A DNA stretch of 20,536 nucleotides, from positions 1-20,536 of the forward strand of contig JAYRHW010000226.1 in the NCBI GenBank assembly GCA_041907145.1. Direction: 5' to 3'. The position numbers were made by a program, and so were the translations under genes. The stretch comes from JAFLCA01 sp041907145 (GTDB lineage: Bacteria > Bdellovibrionota_C > UBA2361 > JAFLCA01). Position 1 is the first letter of the stretch; the number at the start of each line of letters is the position of its first letter. The notes under the pieces are model-generated. The model made no database searches. It saw nothing but the letters and a program-made list of their open reading frames with translations, and was not told the origin of the DNA. Shown here piece after piece: positions 6,948 through 13,556 of this stretch.

Positions 6948-7901
6948 ATGCCCCCTGCCAATTTTCGTCTTTCGATCGAAGGGATCGGCGTAATTGCCGA
7001 GACCGACGACTTCGTGATTATCGAGCATCAGGGCGCGTTCCTGATTCTCGCGGTTCACGAGGAGGACAAGTCGGAGGCCGAGTACGTGCTTCCGCATGCC
7101 GTGCCGATTCCGATCCCGCGTAGCGATTGGGTCGAGATGATGATCGCCGTGGCGTTCAATGCTCAGGACGACGATGCCCTCAAGGTTCCTCTCGGCCGCC
7201 TTCCTGAACCCCTCCGCAACCCCAGGTTGTGGCTGGTCAAGCAGGACGGCAGAATGTCCAAGGCCCACACCACCAACCGTGCACGTGTGGAGGCGGCCCT
7301 GGCAGGAAAGTTCGCTCCCGAAGGGGCAGCTTTCTCGGGAATCGTGATCGAGGGCAACAGGATCCAGGATAACGGCAAGGAAGTGCAGGCCAGTACCATG
7401 GACGGCAAGGCACCGGCTCGTTTGAGCGCTGAAGCCCTGCTGCTCTGCGCCATGCACACCCTGGCGGATCCCCGCATGGCTCAGGATGCCCCGGAACAGT
7501 TTGTTCCGTTCGTCCTGGCAGGCCTGCGTCCCGCTGAGAAGCCCGTCCTGCTCCCTGCCACACCGGCGGTCACAGTGGCTGCGGCAAATAGACCGGCGCT
7601 TGAAGTTCCGATCAAGCCGGCTCTCGCGACTTCGCTCAGAGCCACTGTGATCGCCCCGCCAGGAGCCTCTGTTGTCGCGGCCTCCGCTCCCTCAGCTACA
7701 CCGCCGGCCCCGCAGCGCATCGAGCCTTCAGCACCACCCGTCCGGCCCGTTCTGCTGCCCACCCGGGTCGCAGCGCCGCCTCCCCCTGCCCCTGCGCCTG
7801 TCCCTCCGCAAGGAGACCAGCCGCATCGCAAGTGGGTGGAGCCAGCGCTACAGCGCTTTGGCGAAATCGTCCGGGAGGTGGTTACGTCAAGTGCAACTTG
7901 A
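6948..7901 (+). CDS. Unknown 317-aa protein with N-terminal domain and Pro/Ala-rich linker
   Basis: ATG at 6948 follows GGAGG (6936-6940) by 7 nt; an out-of-frame ATG at 6941 opens only a short frame. Residues 1-190 look like one alpha/beta domain rich in strands (FRLSIEGIGVIAE, DDFVIIEHQGAFLILAV, RLWLVKQDG, FSGIVIEGNRI) ending in a helix (SAEALLLCAMHTLAD). Residues 195-290 are Pro/Ala/Val-rich and probably disordered, with PVLLP repeated at 199-203 and 267-271. A short amphipathic tail, KWVEPALQRFGEIVREVV (295-312), closes the protein. The plan of globular domain, linker and short tail parallels the protein at 3084-4691. The tail is a plausible docking helix, by inference only. No signal peptide or catalytic motif recognised. 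Codon use matches the two preceding genes, so the three probably form one functional set. Family unknown. Confidence 0.85.
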   Translation: MPPANFRLSIEGIGVIAETDDFVIIEHQGAFLILAVHEEDKSEAEYVLPHAVPIPIPRSDWVEMMIAVAFNAQDDDALKVPLGRLPEPLRNPRLWLVKQDGRMSKAHTTNRARVEAALAGKFAPEGAAFSGIVIEGNRIQDNGKEVQASTMDGKAPARLSAEALLLCAMHTLADPRMAQDAPEQFVPFVLAGLRPAEKPVLLPATPAVTVAAANRPALEVPIKPALATSLRATVIAPPGASVVAASAPSATPPAPQRIEPSAPPVRPVLLPTRVAAPPPPAPAPVPPQGDQPHRKWVEPALQRFGEIVREVVTSSAT

Positions 7902-7925
7902 TTGACCACCTCTTCGAACTCAATC

Positions 7926-7988
7926 TCGCAGCGGTTTTGATAAAGGTCGATGGAGCCCTGCTCTATCGTGGATAGTCGACCGCTGCGA
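7926..7988 (+). promoter_or_regulatory. Two-tier stem-loop between the 317-aa and 678-aa genes
   Basis: A perfect 10-bp inverted repeat, TCGCAGCGGT (7926-7935) and ACCGCTGCGA (7979-7988), encloses a second stem CGATGGAG/CTCTATCG (7948-7968, one G-T wobble, 5-nt loop). The downstream side continues as TTTCTTCTTTTC, a U-rich tail. The element could terminate the upstream transcript or be a leader structure for the 8025 gene. It does not match an RNA family I can name. Confidence 0.45.
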
Positions 7989-8024
7989 TTTCTTCTTTTC
8001 ACATGCAGTATCGTGAGAATTGTT

Positions 8025-10061
8025 ATGAATGAAGTACAACAGCAAACTGAGCGGCCAACGCCAAGTGATGCACAACCGGCCGAGAGCCGACGAGAAAAAC
8101 CCAGTGGCGAATCATCCTTCCAGGAGATTTGTAATTATTCGATCGCCGAGCTGTCGAGCACCCTGAGTGCCTACGCGGCTCGCCCCGAAAACTCTGGCCT
8201 GGAGATCATCCCGGAACTTTCGACGGCAATTTTAGTGGGCGGATTTTTGAAGCAAGAGCAGTATATCGGATTCGATCAGCGACTGACTCGTTCGCAGATC
8301 GAAAAGGGTCTTTCCCATTACATGGACATGAGCCCCGAAGCCATGGCGGAGACCCGCCAGGAACTCTCCATTCTCTATTCACTCGGTCTCGTTAAAGACA
8401 AGCAGGGAAATGACACCGCAAAGAAGGGACAATTCAAAGTTACTGATCCAGCGCATGGTCCCGAAGATCCGGATCTACGCGCCGTTCTCGTCGAGCTTAA
8501 AGAGTTGCAGGGTCGCCTAAGGGAACATGCAACTTTCGTGAGTAAGCAGGCTGCAGCAGCTCACGCTGCCGAGTCCTTCCAGGCTGCAGAGGAAGCTGCT
8601 CCCGCACTTCCGCCCCCTCCGCCCGAACCAGCCGCCTCCAGTGCGGACCAGACCCGAGCCCACAGGCGCTTGCGGGAAGATGTCATTGGCGGGTGCACCC
8701 ATGCGCTGCAAGTGCTCAGTCCGGTGAAAGATCTCGCTTCGCACGGTGCCCGTGTAGTGGTGGCTCACTCACTCATTCGGTATGTCGGCAGCGGAGAGGC
8801 TGGCATAGCACCTGAAATACTTGCTTCAACGCCATTCGTGTCGTCGCGCCAGCTTATGGAAGCCGAATGCACGAGGAATATCAACGCCGTTTGCTTCCTG
8901 CCAGGAGCGAAAGTAAGTCAGCGCGAACGCGAAGTTTTTATGCGCACTGCGCGAAGGGACTGGCTAAAGGAGCATGCAGAGCCAATCGCCCGGTCGGGCC
9001 CGGTCCAGCTCAGGCTCTATGAGGGTGCTCTGACTAACCTGCGCCGCCAGATTCCCCGTGGCATCAGCGGTGGAGTTATAGACAAAGTTCAGGGCGAGGA
9101 AGCGCTGGAATTGATCGACCAGTGCTTGGCATGCCTACCGCGAAAAATTAATCTGGGGGTTAGCGGAGCGGAGGAAAGCGCTCAAGCGATTCAAAAGCTA
9201 TCTGCTGACGATTCAAAGCTGCATCGCCTGGTTGAGTTGATGACTGCTTGGACGGTAGAAGCTGCTAGTTCACTTGTAAACTCTCCCGCAGTCTCAGAAG
9301 CAACAGCATCGGCGCCACTCGAGCGCCCGGAATCAACCCCTCCCACAGCGACGACACCCAGTGTCCCCGAGGACAAGCCCGTCAAGCGATATCGCTTGAA
9401 TACGTTAAGTGAAGTGCAGACTGCGATTGCTCGGCTTGAGACATTCACATCGTTCCGAGAATCTGACATCGAGAATGTGACAGCAATTTCGCTGCTTGCG
9501 GCCGCCCGTCACCACAAGATTGGGGACGACATCCAGAGCAATCCTATCGCAGTCAGATTGTTTGACGAATTGCAGGCATTTGTTGCCGTAGAATTACCGA
9601 AGCATCAGAAGGCGGAAGACGCCAAAGCACTCAAACACTTCAAGTCTCGCATGGGAGCATATGATTCATACGTTGCCAGCAAGCCGCCCACTGATCTCAC
9701 AACTCGTCCGATGAGCGAGCTAAGAGCTGAAGTGGTCGATAAGTGGTTCGATCCGCGCTGGCACAAGATTGCGAACGGCGCTGAAGCTCGGCTAGACTCA
9801 GTGTTTAATTCCGTCTCGAATTGCCTCGCGCGGCTTAAGACTATGCAGACATCCTTTGGCTTAGCGCCTGCTATAGTCGAGCAAATCGAAGATGCCATTA
9901 ATGCCTGGCATACCGATGAACAGACGGTTTTCGCAGCTGAGCGAGTTGGCAAACTCCTGCCTCCAGCGCTGCAATCGATAACCCCTTCGATGATTGAGTT
10001 CCTGCGCTCTTCTCTTCGGCAAGCAGCGGAGGCCCTCGAAAATCCAATCGCCAGTCGCTAG
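8025..10061 (+). CDS. Unknown 678-aa protein, possible distant paralogue of the 939-2852 product
   Basis: The frame is open from an ATG at 7950, but that codon lies inside the stem-loop 7926-7988 with AAAGG only 3 nt away, so I prefer ATG 8025. No start has a strong Shine-Dalgarno sequence. After a polar N terminus (1-35) comes a helical region with a winged-helix-like core: QRLTRSQIEKG (85-95), LSILYSLGLVK (114-124) and a strand GQFKVTDP (135-142). A charged helix and a Pro-rich linker (190-205, PPPPPEP) follow. The second region contains ALQVLSPVKD (227-236) and EILAS (264-268). A second Ser/Thr/Pro linker (420-450) leads to a helical C-terminal domain (455-678). The order and wording of the core motifs match those in the 637-aa protein at 939-2852. 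No membrane span, signal peptide or catalytic motif is recognised. Mixed codon use is like genes 1-2062 upstream rather than the three genes between. Function unknown. Confidence 0.8.
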   Translation: MNEVQQQTERPTPSDAQPAESRREKPSGESSFQEICNYSIAELSSTLSAYAARPENSGLEIIPELSTAILVGGFLKQEQYIGFDQRLTRSQIEKGLSHYMDMSPEAMAETRQELSILYSLGLVKDKQGNDTAKKGQFKVTDPAHGPEDPDLRAVLVELKELQGRLREHATFVSKQAAAAHAAESFQAAEEAAPALPPPPPEPAASSADQTRAHRRLREDVIGGCTHALQVLSPVKDLASHGARVVVAHSLIRYVGSGEAGIAPEILASTPFVSSRQLMEAECTRNINAVCFLPGAKVSQREREVFMRTARRDWLKEHAEPIARSGPVQLRLYEGALTNLRRQIPRGISGGVIDKVQGEEALELIDQCLACLPRKINLGVSGAEESAQAIQKLSADDSKLHRLVELMTAWTVEAASSLVNSPAVSEATASAPLERPESTPPTATTPSVPEDKPVKRYRLNTLSEVQTAIARLETFTSFRESDIENVTAISLLAAARHHKIGDDIQSNPIAVRLFDELQAFVAVELPKHQKAEDAKALKHFKSRMGAYDSYVASKPPTDLTTRPMSELRAEVVDKWFDPRWHKIANGAEARLDSVFNSVSNCLARLKTMQTSFGLAPAIVEQIEDAINAWHTDEQTVFAAERVGKLLPPALQSITPSMIEFLRSSLRQAAEALENPIASR

Positions 10062-10081
10062 CCTACTCTCAGAGAGTAGGC
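10061..10081. terminator. Possible hairpin terminator after the 678-aa gene / left TIR tip
   Basis: GCCTACTCTC (10061-10070) and GAGAGTAGGC (10072-10081) form a perfect 10-bp inverted repeat around a single central A, beginning at the last base of the TAG stop. In RNA, the innermost pairs would open to form the loop. No T run follows on either strand, so termination efficiency is doubtful. The core ACTCTCAGAGAGT recurs inverted at 10505-10517. Confidence 0.35.
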
Positions 10082-10118
10082 TGAATTGGACGCTTAGTTG
10101 ATGAACTGAATGCATCTT

Positions 10119-10349
10119 TCAGCATGCATCTAGTTGATCTCTTAATGTGGCCTGTGGCGGTTGCAGCCCCTTGACTTTCATATTTTCGAATATCAGCCGC
10201 TCGAACTCGTAGGCGTTCATAACCACCAGAAAAGGCCCATTTCTCTGACTCACGAGAATGGGCTCTCTGGTATCCTTGAGATAGTTGCTTACGCGTTGGA
10301 ACTTCCGAACCAGGTGAGATGCCGAGATGATGTGACCGATCTGAAACAT
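10119..10349 (-). CDS. Orphan Phd/YefM-family antitoxin-like protein
   Basis: The start is ATG at 10349, supported by AAGGA 8-9 nt upstream; in-frame codons further upstream have no such site. The 76-aa product reads ISASHLVRKFQRVSNYLKD then EPILVSQRNGPFLVVMNAYEFERLI. This is the typical Phd/YefM fold: an N-terminal S-x-x-[LI]-x-x-x-F recognition helix, then [PEI]-[IL]-x-[IV]-x-[RK]-[NH]-G-x-x-x-x-V-[LM] and a final helix that normally carries the toxin-binding tail. The family binds operator DNA as dimers and neutralises Doc, RelE/YoeB-like or VapC-type toxins. No toxin gene lies within several kb on either side, and only 118 bp remain to the next gene downstream, so it is an orphan: an anti-addiction copy, a regulator or a remnant. 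It lies wholly inside the TIR-bounded element. A long opposing frame (10161-10571) is a shadow. Confidence 0.75.
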   Translation of the reverse strand: MFQIGHIISASHLVRKFQRVSNYLKDTREPILVSQRNGPFLVVMNAYEFERLIFENMKVKGLQPPQATLRDQLDAC

Positions 10350-10496
10350 AGAATTTTCCTTCCCTTGATGCATTCAACGCTGCATTTCAATCGCAGCATT
10401 AATCGGAAAATTCGGCCGGAAGTTGCCTGCTCCCAGCTAGTTCACGGTAATTACTCCACAATTCCCGTCCATTCAATTCATCATCGATACCTGTAT

Positions 10497-10517
10497 TTCT
10501 GCTTACTCTCTGAGAGT
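10497..10517 (-). repeat. Right terminal inverted repeat tip
   Basis: Read on the minus strand from 10517, the first 17 bases are ACTCTCAGAGAGTAAGC, against ACTCTCAGAGAGTAGGC from 10065 on the plus strand (16 of 17 identical). The match continues more loosely to about 10470. The tip is itself a near-perfect palindrome, ACTCTC-T-GAGAGT on the plus strand. Confidence 0.6.
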
Positions 10518-11356
10518 TATCCGCAGGTTGCCGGCCAACGCTCGAGGAATGCGAGTTGGGCATCGCGTTGAGGAACAGCGGCAGACTTTGTGCCAGTCAG
10601 GGATCGGAGAGGATAACCGGGGGCAATCGAAGTAATACGGACCTCATTATCATTAAGCTCAAAAAAAAGTCGCCAAGCCCCGCACCCCATTCTATAGGCG
10701 CCAGTTTTTAATTTTTCGATTCGACGCGTGGCATGCGGCGAGGGATCCACGCCGAGCAGCGCGATTGCCTTCGTCACGATATCGATATTCCAAGCGTCCT
10801 TCAGCCACTCGTGTTGCTGACGCGCGCAAAGCTCAAGCAGTACCTCGTAGTGCGGCGGCTCAGACATCTGACGCTGCAGATCTTCGACCCAACCCTGCCT
10901 CTCACCGTTAAAAGCGTCGACCTCCGAGATGTAGGGCTTCAAATCCAGAATCGCCGTACCATCCAATAAGTCATTTTTGCCAACGAACAGCTTGCGCCCC
11001 TGAATTCGTAACAGGCGGATGGCCGATATTCCGATCGGATTGGGGCGATGAGGAGACCTCGTAGCAAATACGCCTCGCTTAATTCCAGCGCCGCGCGGAG
11101 GCAGCACCAAGGGCTTCCAGCTCCTGTTGCGATCGAACCACCAGATCACCCAGATGCGGTCGAAACCGGAGAGATCCTTGAGCGCCTGCTCAAAGGAACT
11201 GCCCTCATTTAATTCAATGACGCCATCGGGATCGCCGGAGTTCTCAGGCTGGGACGGCGCCTCGAACTTCAGCCTTTTGCTCGAACGCAAATACCCAATT
11301 GGACGCACGGTCAATTGCGGCCCGTCCGTTAACCTCTGTTTCGAAGACTTTGACAA
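10517..11356 (-). CDS. trmO: tRNA (adenine(37)-N6)-methyltransferase TrmO
   Basis: TrmO (YaeB/TsaA family) uses SAM to N6-methylate t6A37 in ANN-decoding tRNAs. Diagnostic segments are TVRPIGYLRS (16-25), FDRIWVIWWFDRN (65-77), the family hallmark GVFATRSPHRPNPIG (95-109), DLLDGTAILDLKPYI (129-143), and a C-terminal region with DPSPHATRRIEKLKTGAYRMG followed by an EVRITSIAPGY strand. The start is TTG at 11356, the only in-frame candidate before the conserved core, with GGGGGA about 7 nt upstream. The protein is 279 aa versus about 235 in E. coli; the extra length includes about 31 residues after the last conserved strand. Its TAA stop coincides with the right end of the TIR element, so the tail could have been altered by insertion. 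The next gene is divergent, with 51 bp between them. Confidence 0.93.
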   Translation of the reverse strand: MSKSSKQRLTDGPQLTVRPIGYLRSSKRLKFEAPSQPENSGDPDGVIELNEGSSFEQALKDLSGFDRIWVIWWFDRNRSWKPLVLPPRGAGIKRGVFATRSPHRPNPIGISAIRLLRIQGRKLFVGKNDLLDGTAILDLKPYISEVDAFNGERQGWVEDLQRQMSEPPHYEVLLELCARQQHEWLKDAWNIDIVTKAIALLGVDPSPHATRRIEKLKTGAYRMGCGAWRLFFELNDNEVRITSIAPGYPLRSLTGTKSAAVPQRDAQLAFLERWPATCG

Positions 11357-11407
11357 GCTTTTCCCCCGATTCCCAACCTGCTATACCAGTGCTTTCGGAG
11401 CACCATT

Positions 11408-11734
11408 GTGTCACAGGATATAGCCGAAAATAAATCTGAAGCGCCCTGGACTTGGGTGGTGCTACTGTATTTCTTTCTCTTGCTCAGCTTTGCGCTCATC
11501 GCCTTCTATCGCGTGTCGTCGGGAAGAGACCCGTTTATCGGAACCTGGAGGATTCCCGGGTCGGAGACCTTCCGGCTATTCTGTGGCCTATTCTCGGCAT
11601 TCTCTGGTATCACCTCACTCACGTTGGCAGGATACGTCCTTGATCGCGGCTCTACCAATCAAATGCTGGCTCTCTTACCCCTGTTGCCGCTTATATTGAT
11701 TCTCCTTGATGGAATTTCGCTTATTGAGGGCTAG
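11408..11734 (+). CDS. Small three-helix membrane protein, unknown
   Basis: GTG at 11408 has GGAG 8 nt upstream. The 108-aa product has three clear hydrophobic segments: WTWVVLLYFFLLLSFALIAF (14-33), a second at about 51-76 (FRLFCGLFSAFSGITSLTLAGYVL) and a third at about 84-106 (MLALLPLLPLILILLDGISLI). A short polar N terminus and the loop SSGRDPFIGTW separate them. No cleavable signal peptide and no family I recognise. It is divergent from trmO and 74 bp upstream of the AI-2E-type gene on the same strand, so it could be co-transcribed with that gene. Confidence 0.65.
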   Translation: MSQDIAENKSEAPWTWVVLLYFFLLLSFALIAFYRVSSGRDPFIGTWRIPGSETFRLFCGLFSAFSGITSLTLAGYVLDRGSTNQMLALLPLLPLILILLDGISLIEG

Positions 11735-11808
11735 ATCAACGCGCCCGGCACTACTGATTCCCTCATAGATCCGTGACACTTCTAGCATTTCTTGCTTAGA
11801 TACAATGC

Positions 11809-12948
11809 ATGAATAACCCAATTCCCGAATCCGAGTTTGGCTCACCATTTGACGAGCCCGCACGTAAAATTTTTTCCCGACTATTTGTTTGGGGCGCCCT
11901 CTTCCTAGTGCTCTATATTCTGCGTTCGTTCTTTTTGCTGATTTTTTTGACCTTCGTTTTCTCCTATGTGTTGGCGCGCATGACTGAGCGCCTGCGCCAC
12001 CGTATTTCGCACCGAACTCTGCGAGTCGTACTCGTTACCCTGGCCTTTCTCGGCGTCCTATTGGCGGTGGGCGCTTTTATCGTGCCGAATCTTCGCAACC
12101 AAGCGCAACTCTTTGCTTCGCAGTCGACGACCTATATCAAGCGACTCGATCAGCAAGTCAGCCAGCTTGGCGAGAGCTTTCCGCAATTTGCCGAGATGTT
12201 TCCAGCCCCATCCTCGAACGGCACTGAGTCCTTTAGCTGGGCTAATTCTCCCACAGTCAAGATCCTACGCTCGTTGGTGGGAGAAGCCGGTGAGCAGCAC
12301 GACGACTCTGGGGGCCTCAAGGAGGCGCTGCGAACGCTCTCGCAATTCGGCAGCGGGCTTCTGGGCATGGCATCGGCGTTTCTGCTTTCCCTTTTGTTTT
12401 CGTTTTTAATCGTGCTTGATTTGCCGAATTTAACTTCTGCGGTCAACCGCCTCAGGGACTCCTCCCTGCGCTTTGTCTACGATGAGGTGGCTCCGGGATT
12501 GTCAAAATTCGGCTCGGTGCTCGGCCGCGCCTTAGAAGCTCAGCTCGTAATCGCCTTCTGCAATACTATTTTAACGGTCCTGGGTCTGTATGTCCTTGGT
12601 CTAGGCAAGAACGTTGCCTTCATTGCGGTTATTGTGTTTCTGTGCAGCTTTATTCCTGTCGCAGGTGTATTCATCAGCTCGGCCCCCATCTGCCTCATGG
12701 CGTTAGAGGAATACAATGTTCAGATGATGTTCGTAGCTGCCGGTCTCATTACCGCTATTCACATGATTGAGACCTACATCCTTAATCCAAGAATATATGG
12801 GCACCATCTCAAGATGAATCCGGTGTTGGTGCTGATTATTCTGACCGTCGGCGGGAAACTATTCCATATCTGGGGCTTGGTTCTTGGCGTTCCGGTATGC
12901 ACCTATATTTTTAGTCACGCAATTCGCCCGAGAAATCGCGCGGCTTAG
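11809..12948 (+). CDS. AI-2E/PerM-family multi-pass membrane protein
   Basis: The family (Pfam AI-2E_transport; E. coli PerM, TqsA) comprises 350-400-residue inner-membrane proteins with about eight helices, variously linked to autoinducer-2 export and Na+ or H+ transport. Here 379 residues start with two closely packed helices (ALFLVLYILRSFFLLIFLTF and the next at VVLVTLAFLGVLLAVGAFIV). A long periplasmic or cytosolic segment (105-185) follows, then the hallmark C-terminal half. This includes EAQLVIAFCNTILTVLGLYV, FLCSFIPVAGVFISSAP, ETYILNPRIYGHHLKMNPVLV and GGKLFHIWGLVLGVPV. The family motif PRIYG-x(4)-[ML][NH]P is intact. ATG at 11809 has no obvious Shine-Dalgarno sequence. Substrate cannot be deduced; no lux genes nearby. 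It converges on the minus-strand methyltransferase gene, with stops 20 bp apart. Confidence 0.9.
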   Translation: MNNPIPESEFGSPFDEPARKIFSRLFVWGALFLVLYILRSFFLLIFLTFVFSYVLARMTERLRHRISHRTLRVVLVTLAFLGVLLAVGAFIVPNLRNQAQLFASQSTTYIKRLDQQVSQLGESFPQFAEMFPAPSSNGTESFSWANSPTVKILRSLVGEAGEQHDDSGGLKEALRTLSQFGSGLLGMASAFLLSLLFSFLIVLDLPNLTSAVNRLRDSSLRFVYDEVAPGLSKFGSVLGRALEAQLVIAFCNTILTVLGLYVLGLGKNVAFIAVIVFLCSFIPVAGVFISSAPICLMALEEYNVQMMFVAAGLITAIHMIETYILNPRIYGHHLKMNPVLVLIILTVGGKLFHIWGLVLGVPVCTYIFSHAIRPRNRAA

Positions 12949-12968
12949 AGCATCGTAGCGACACGCCT

Positions 12969-13547
12969 TTAGGCAGCCTTGCGCTTGTAGACCTGTTCTT
13001 CCATCCCATTTCGCAAGAGCACCGAGCGAGCACGAACGAAGTGCGGCAAGGTGCGCTCGAGCTGTCGCTTGGTGTAGCACGGAGCGGCACGGCGCTTTAC
13101 CTCGGCGGCTTCCCAATCTACCTGACATTCCTCGCGAATTTTAAACGTAAGCGGCTGCTCGGCCATCTCGAGGGAAGTATGCATCAACGCCAGAATCATG
13201 GTGCCCTCATGGCAGAAGCGACTCAATGCACAGGAGACCTCCATCATTTCCTCGGCAGACAGGTAGTTGAGTACATCCCAGCAGCACACGAGGTCGAGCT
13301 TCGCTTCAACGGGAAGACTGCTTAGGCGTTCAAGAAGATTATCCGCCTTGATTGGCCGCACGGCGCGCTCCTGCACGACCGTCGAATACAAGTCCTCAAG
13401 ATACATCTGACGGGCAAATCTCGAGTAGAAGTCGATAGTAGCTCCAGAAGCCTGCCCAAGATCCAATACCTGCAGCCCCGCCCCTGACGAGGCGCTCTCG
13501 ACAAAGGAGCGCAACGCCCGAGACGAATACCGCTGCTCGATTCCCAT
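12969..13547 (-). CDS. Class I SAM-methyltransferase-like protein
   Basis: ATG at 13547 has an AGG about 8 nt upstream. The 192-aa product begins with a short helical lead-in, then the Rossmann motif I LQVLDLGQASG (25-35), an acidic post-I position in MYLEDLYS (49-56), and the strand LDLVCCWDVLNYLSAEEM (84-101) corresponding to motif IV. A further strand, GTMILALMHTS, follows. The glycine loop GQASG is a relaxed form of the usual GxGxG, so binding of SAM is likely but not certain. The C terminus is basic. It is the last gene of a unit with bactofilin, 9 bp downstream of the bactofilin stop, so it is probably translated from the same mRNA as the cell-shape genes. Substrate unknown. Confidence 0.7.
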   Translation of the reverse strand: MGIEQRYSSRALRSFVESASSGAGLQVLDLGQASGATIDFYSRFARQMYLEDLYSTVVQERAVRPIKADNLLERLSSLPVEAKLDLVCCWDVLNYLSAEEMMEVSCALSRFCHEGTMILALMHTSLEMAEQPLTFKIREECQVDWEAAEVKRRAAPCYTKRQLERTLPHFVRARSVLLRNGMEEQVYKRKAA

Positions 13548-13556
13548 TTCCCAAAC

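Larger units (their letters stand above)
10065..10517. mobile_element. MITE-like 453-bp element with terminal inverted repeats
   Basis: The plus strand from 10065 and the minus strand from 10517 both begin ACTCTCAGAGAGTA and match at 37 of the first 48 positions without gaps, with a second strongly conserved block TGATGAA-TGAATG at repeat positions 35-48. The element encloses one Phd/YefM-like gene and nothing resembling a transposase. It starts 3 bp after the stop of the 8025-10061 gene, and its other end is the last base of the trmO stop codon. No target-site duplication is visible. An alternative is that the two outer palindromes are related bidirectional terminators of the convergent genes, but repeat similarity well beyond the palindromes favours TIRs. 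Confidence 0.5.

Noticed and set aside
6840..7457. 205-codon minus-strand frame opposite the start of the 317-aa gene
   Set aside because: It covers the leader hairpins and the Shine-Dalgarno region of the plus-strand gene and has no motif or start signal of its own.
7481..8002. 173-codon minus-strand frame opposite the Pro/Ala linker of the 317-aa gene
   Set aside because: Its Gly/Ala/Thr-rich translation is the complement of Pro/Ala codons, with no supporting start signal.
7950..8024. N-terminal extension of the 678-aa protein from ATG at 7950
   Set aside because: The codon lies inside a strong stem-loop with AAAGG only 3 nt away; the added 25 residues are unlike the polar N terminus that follows.
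2853..8024. Direct repeats that would mark the ATPase cassette as an integrated element
   Set aside because: Comparing the gap 2853-3083 with 7902-8024 gave no shared segment longer than chance, and no integrase or transposase is present.
10161..10571. 136-codon plus-strand frame across the antitoxin gene and the right TIR, considered as a toxin candidate
   Set aside because: It is antisense to the antitoxin and overlaps trmO; the sequence resembles no toxin family and has no ribosome-binding site.
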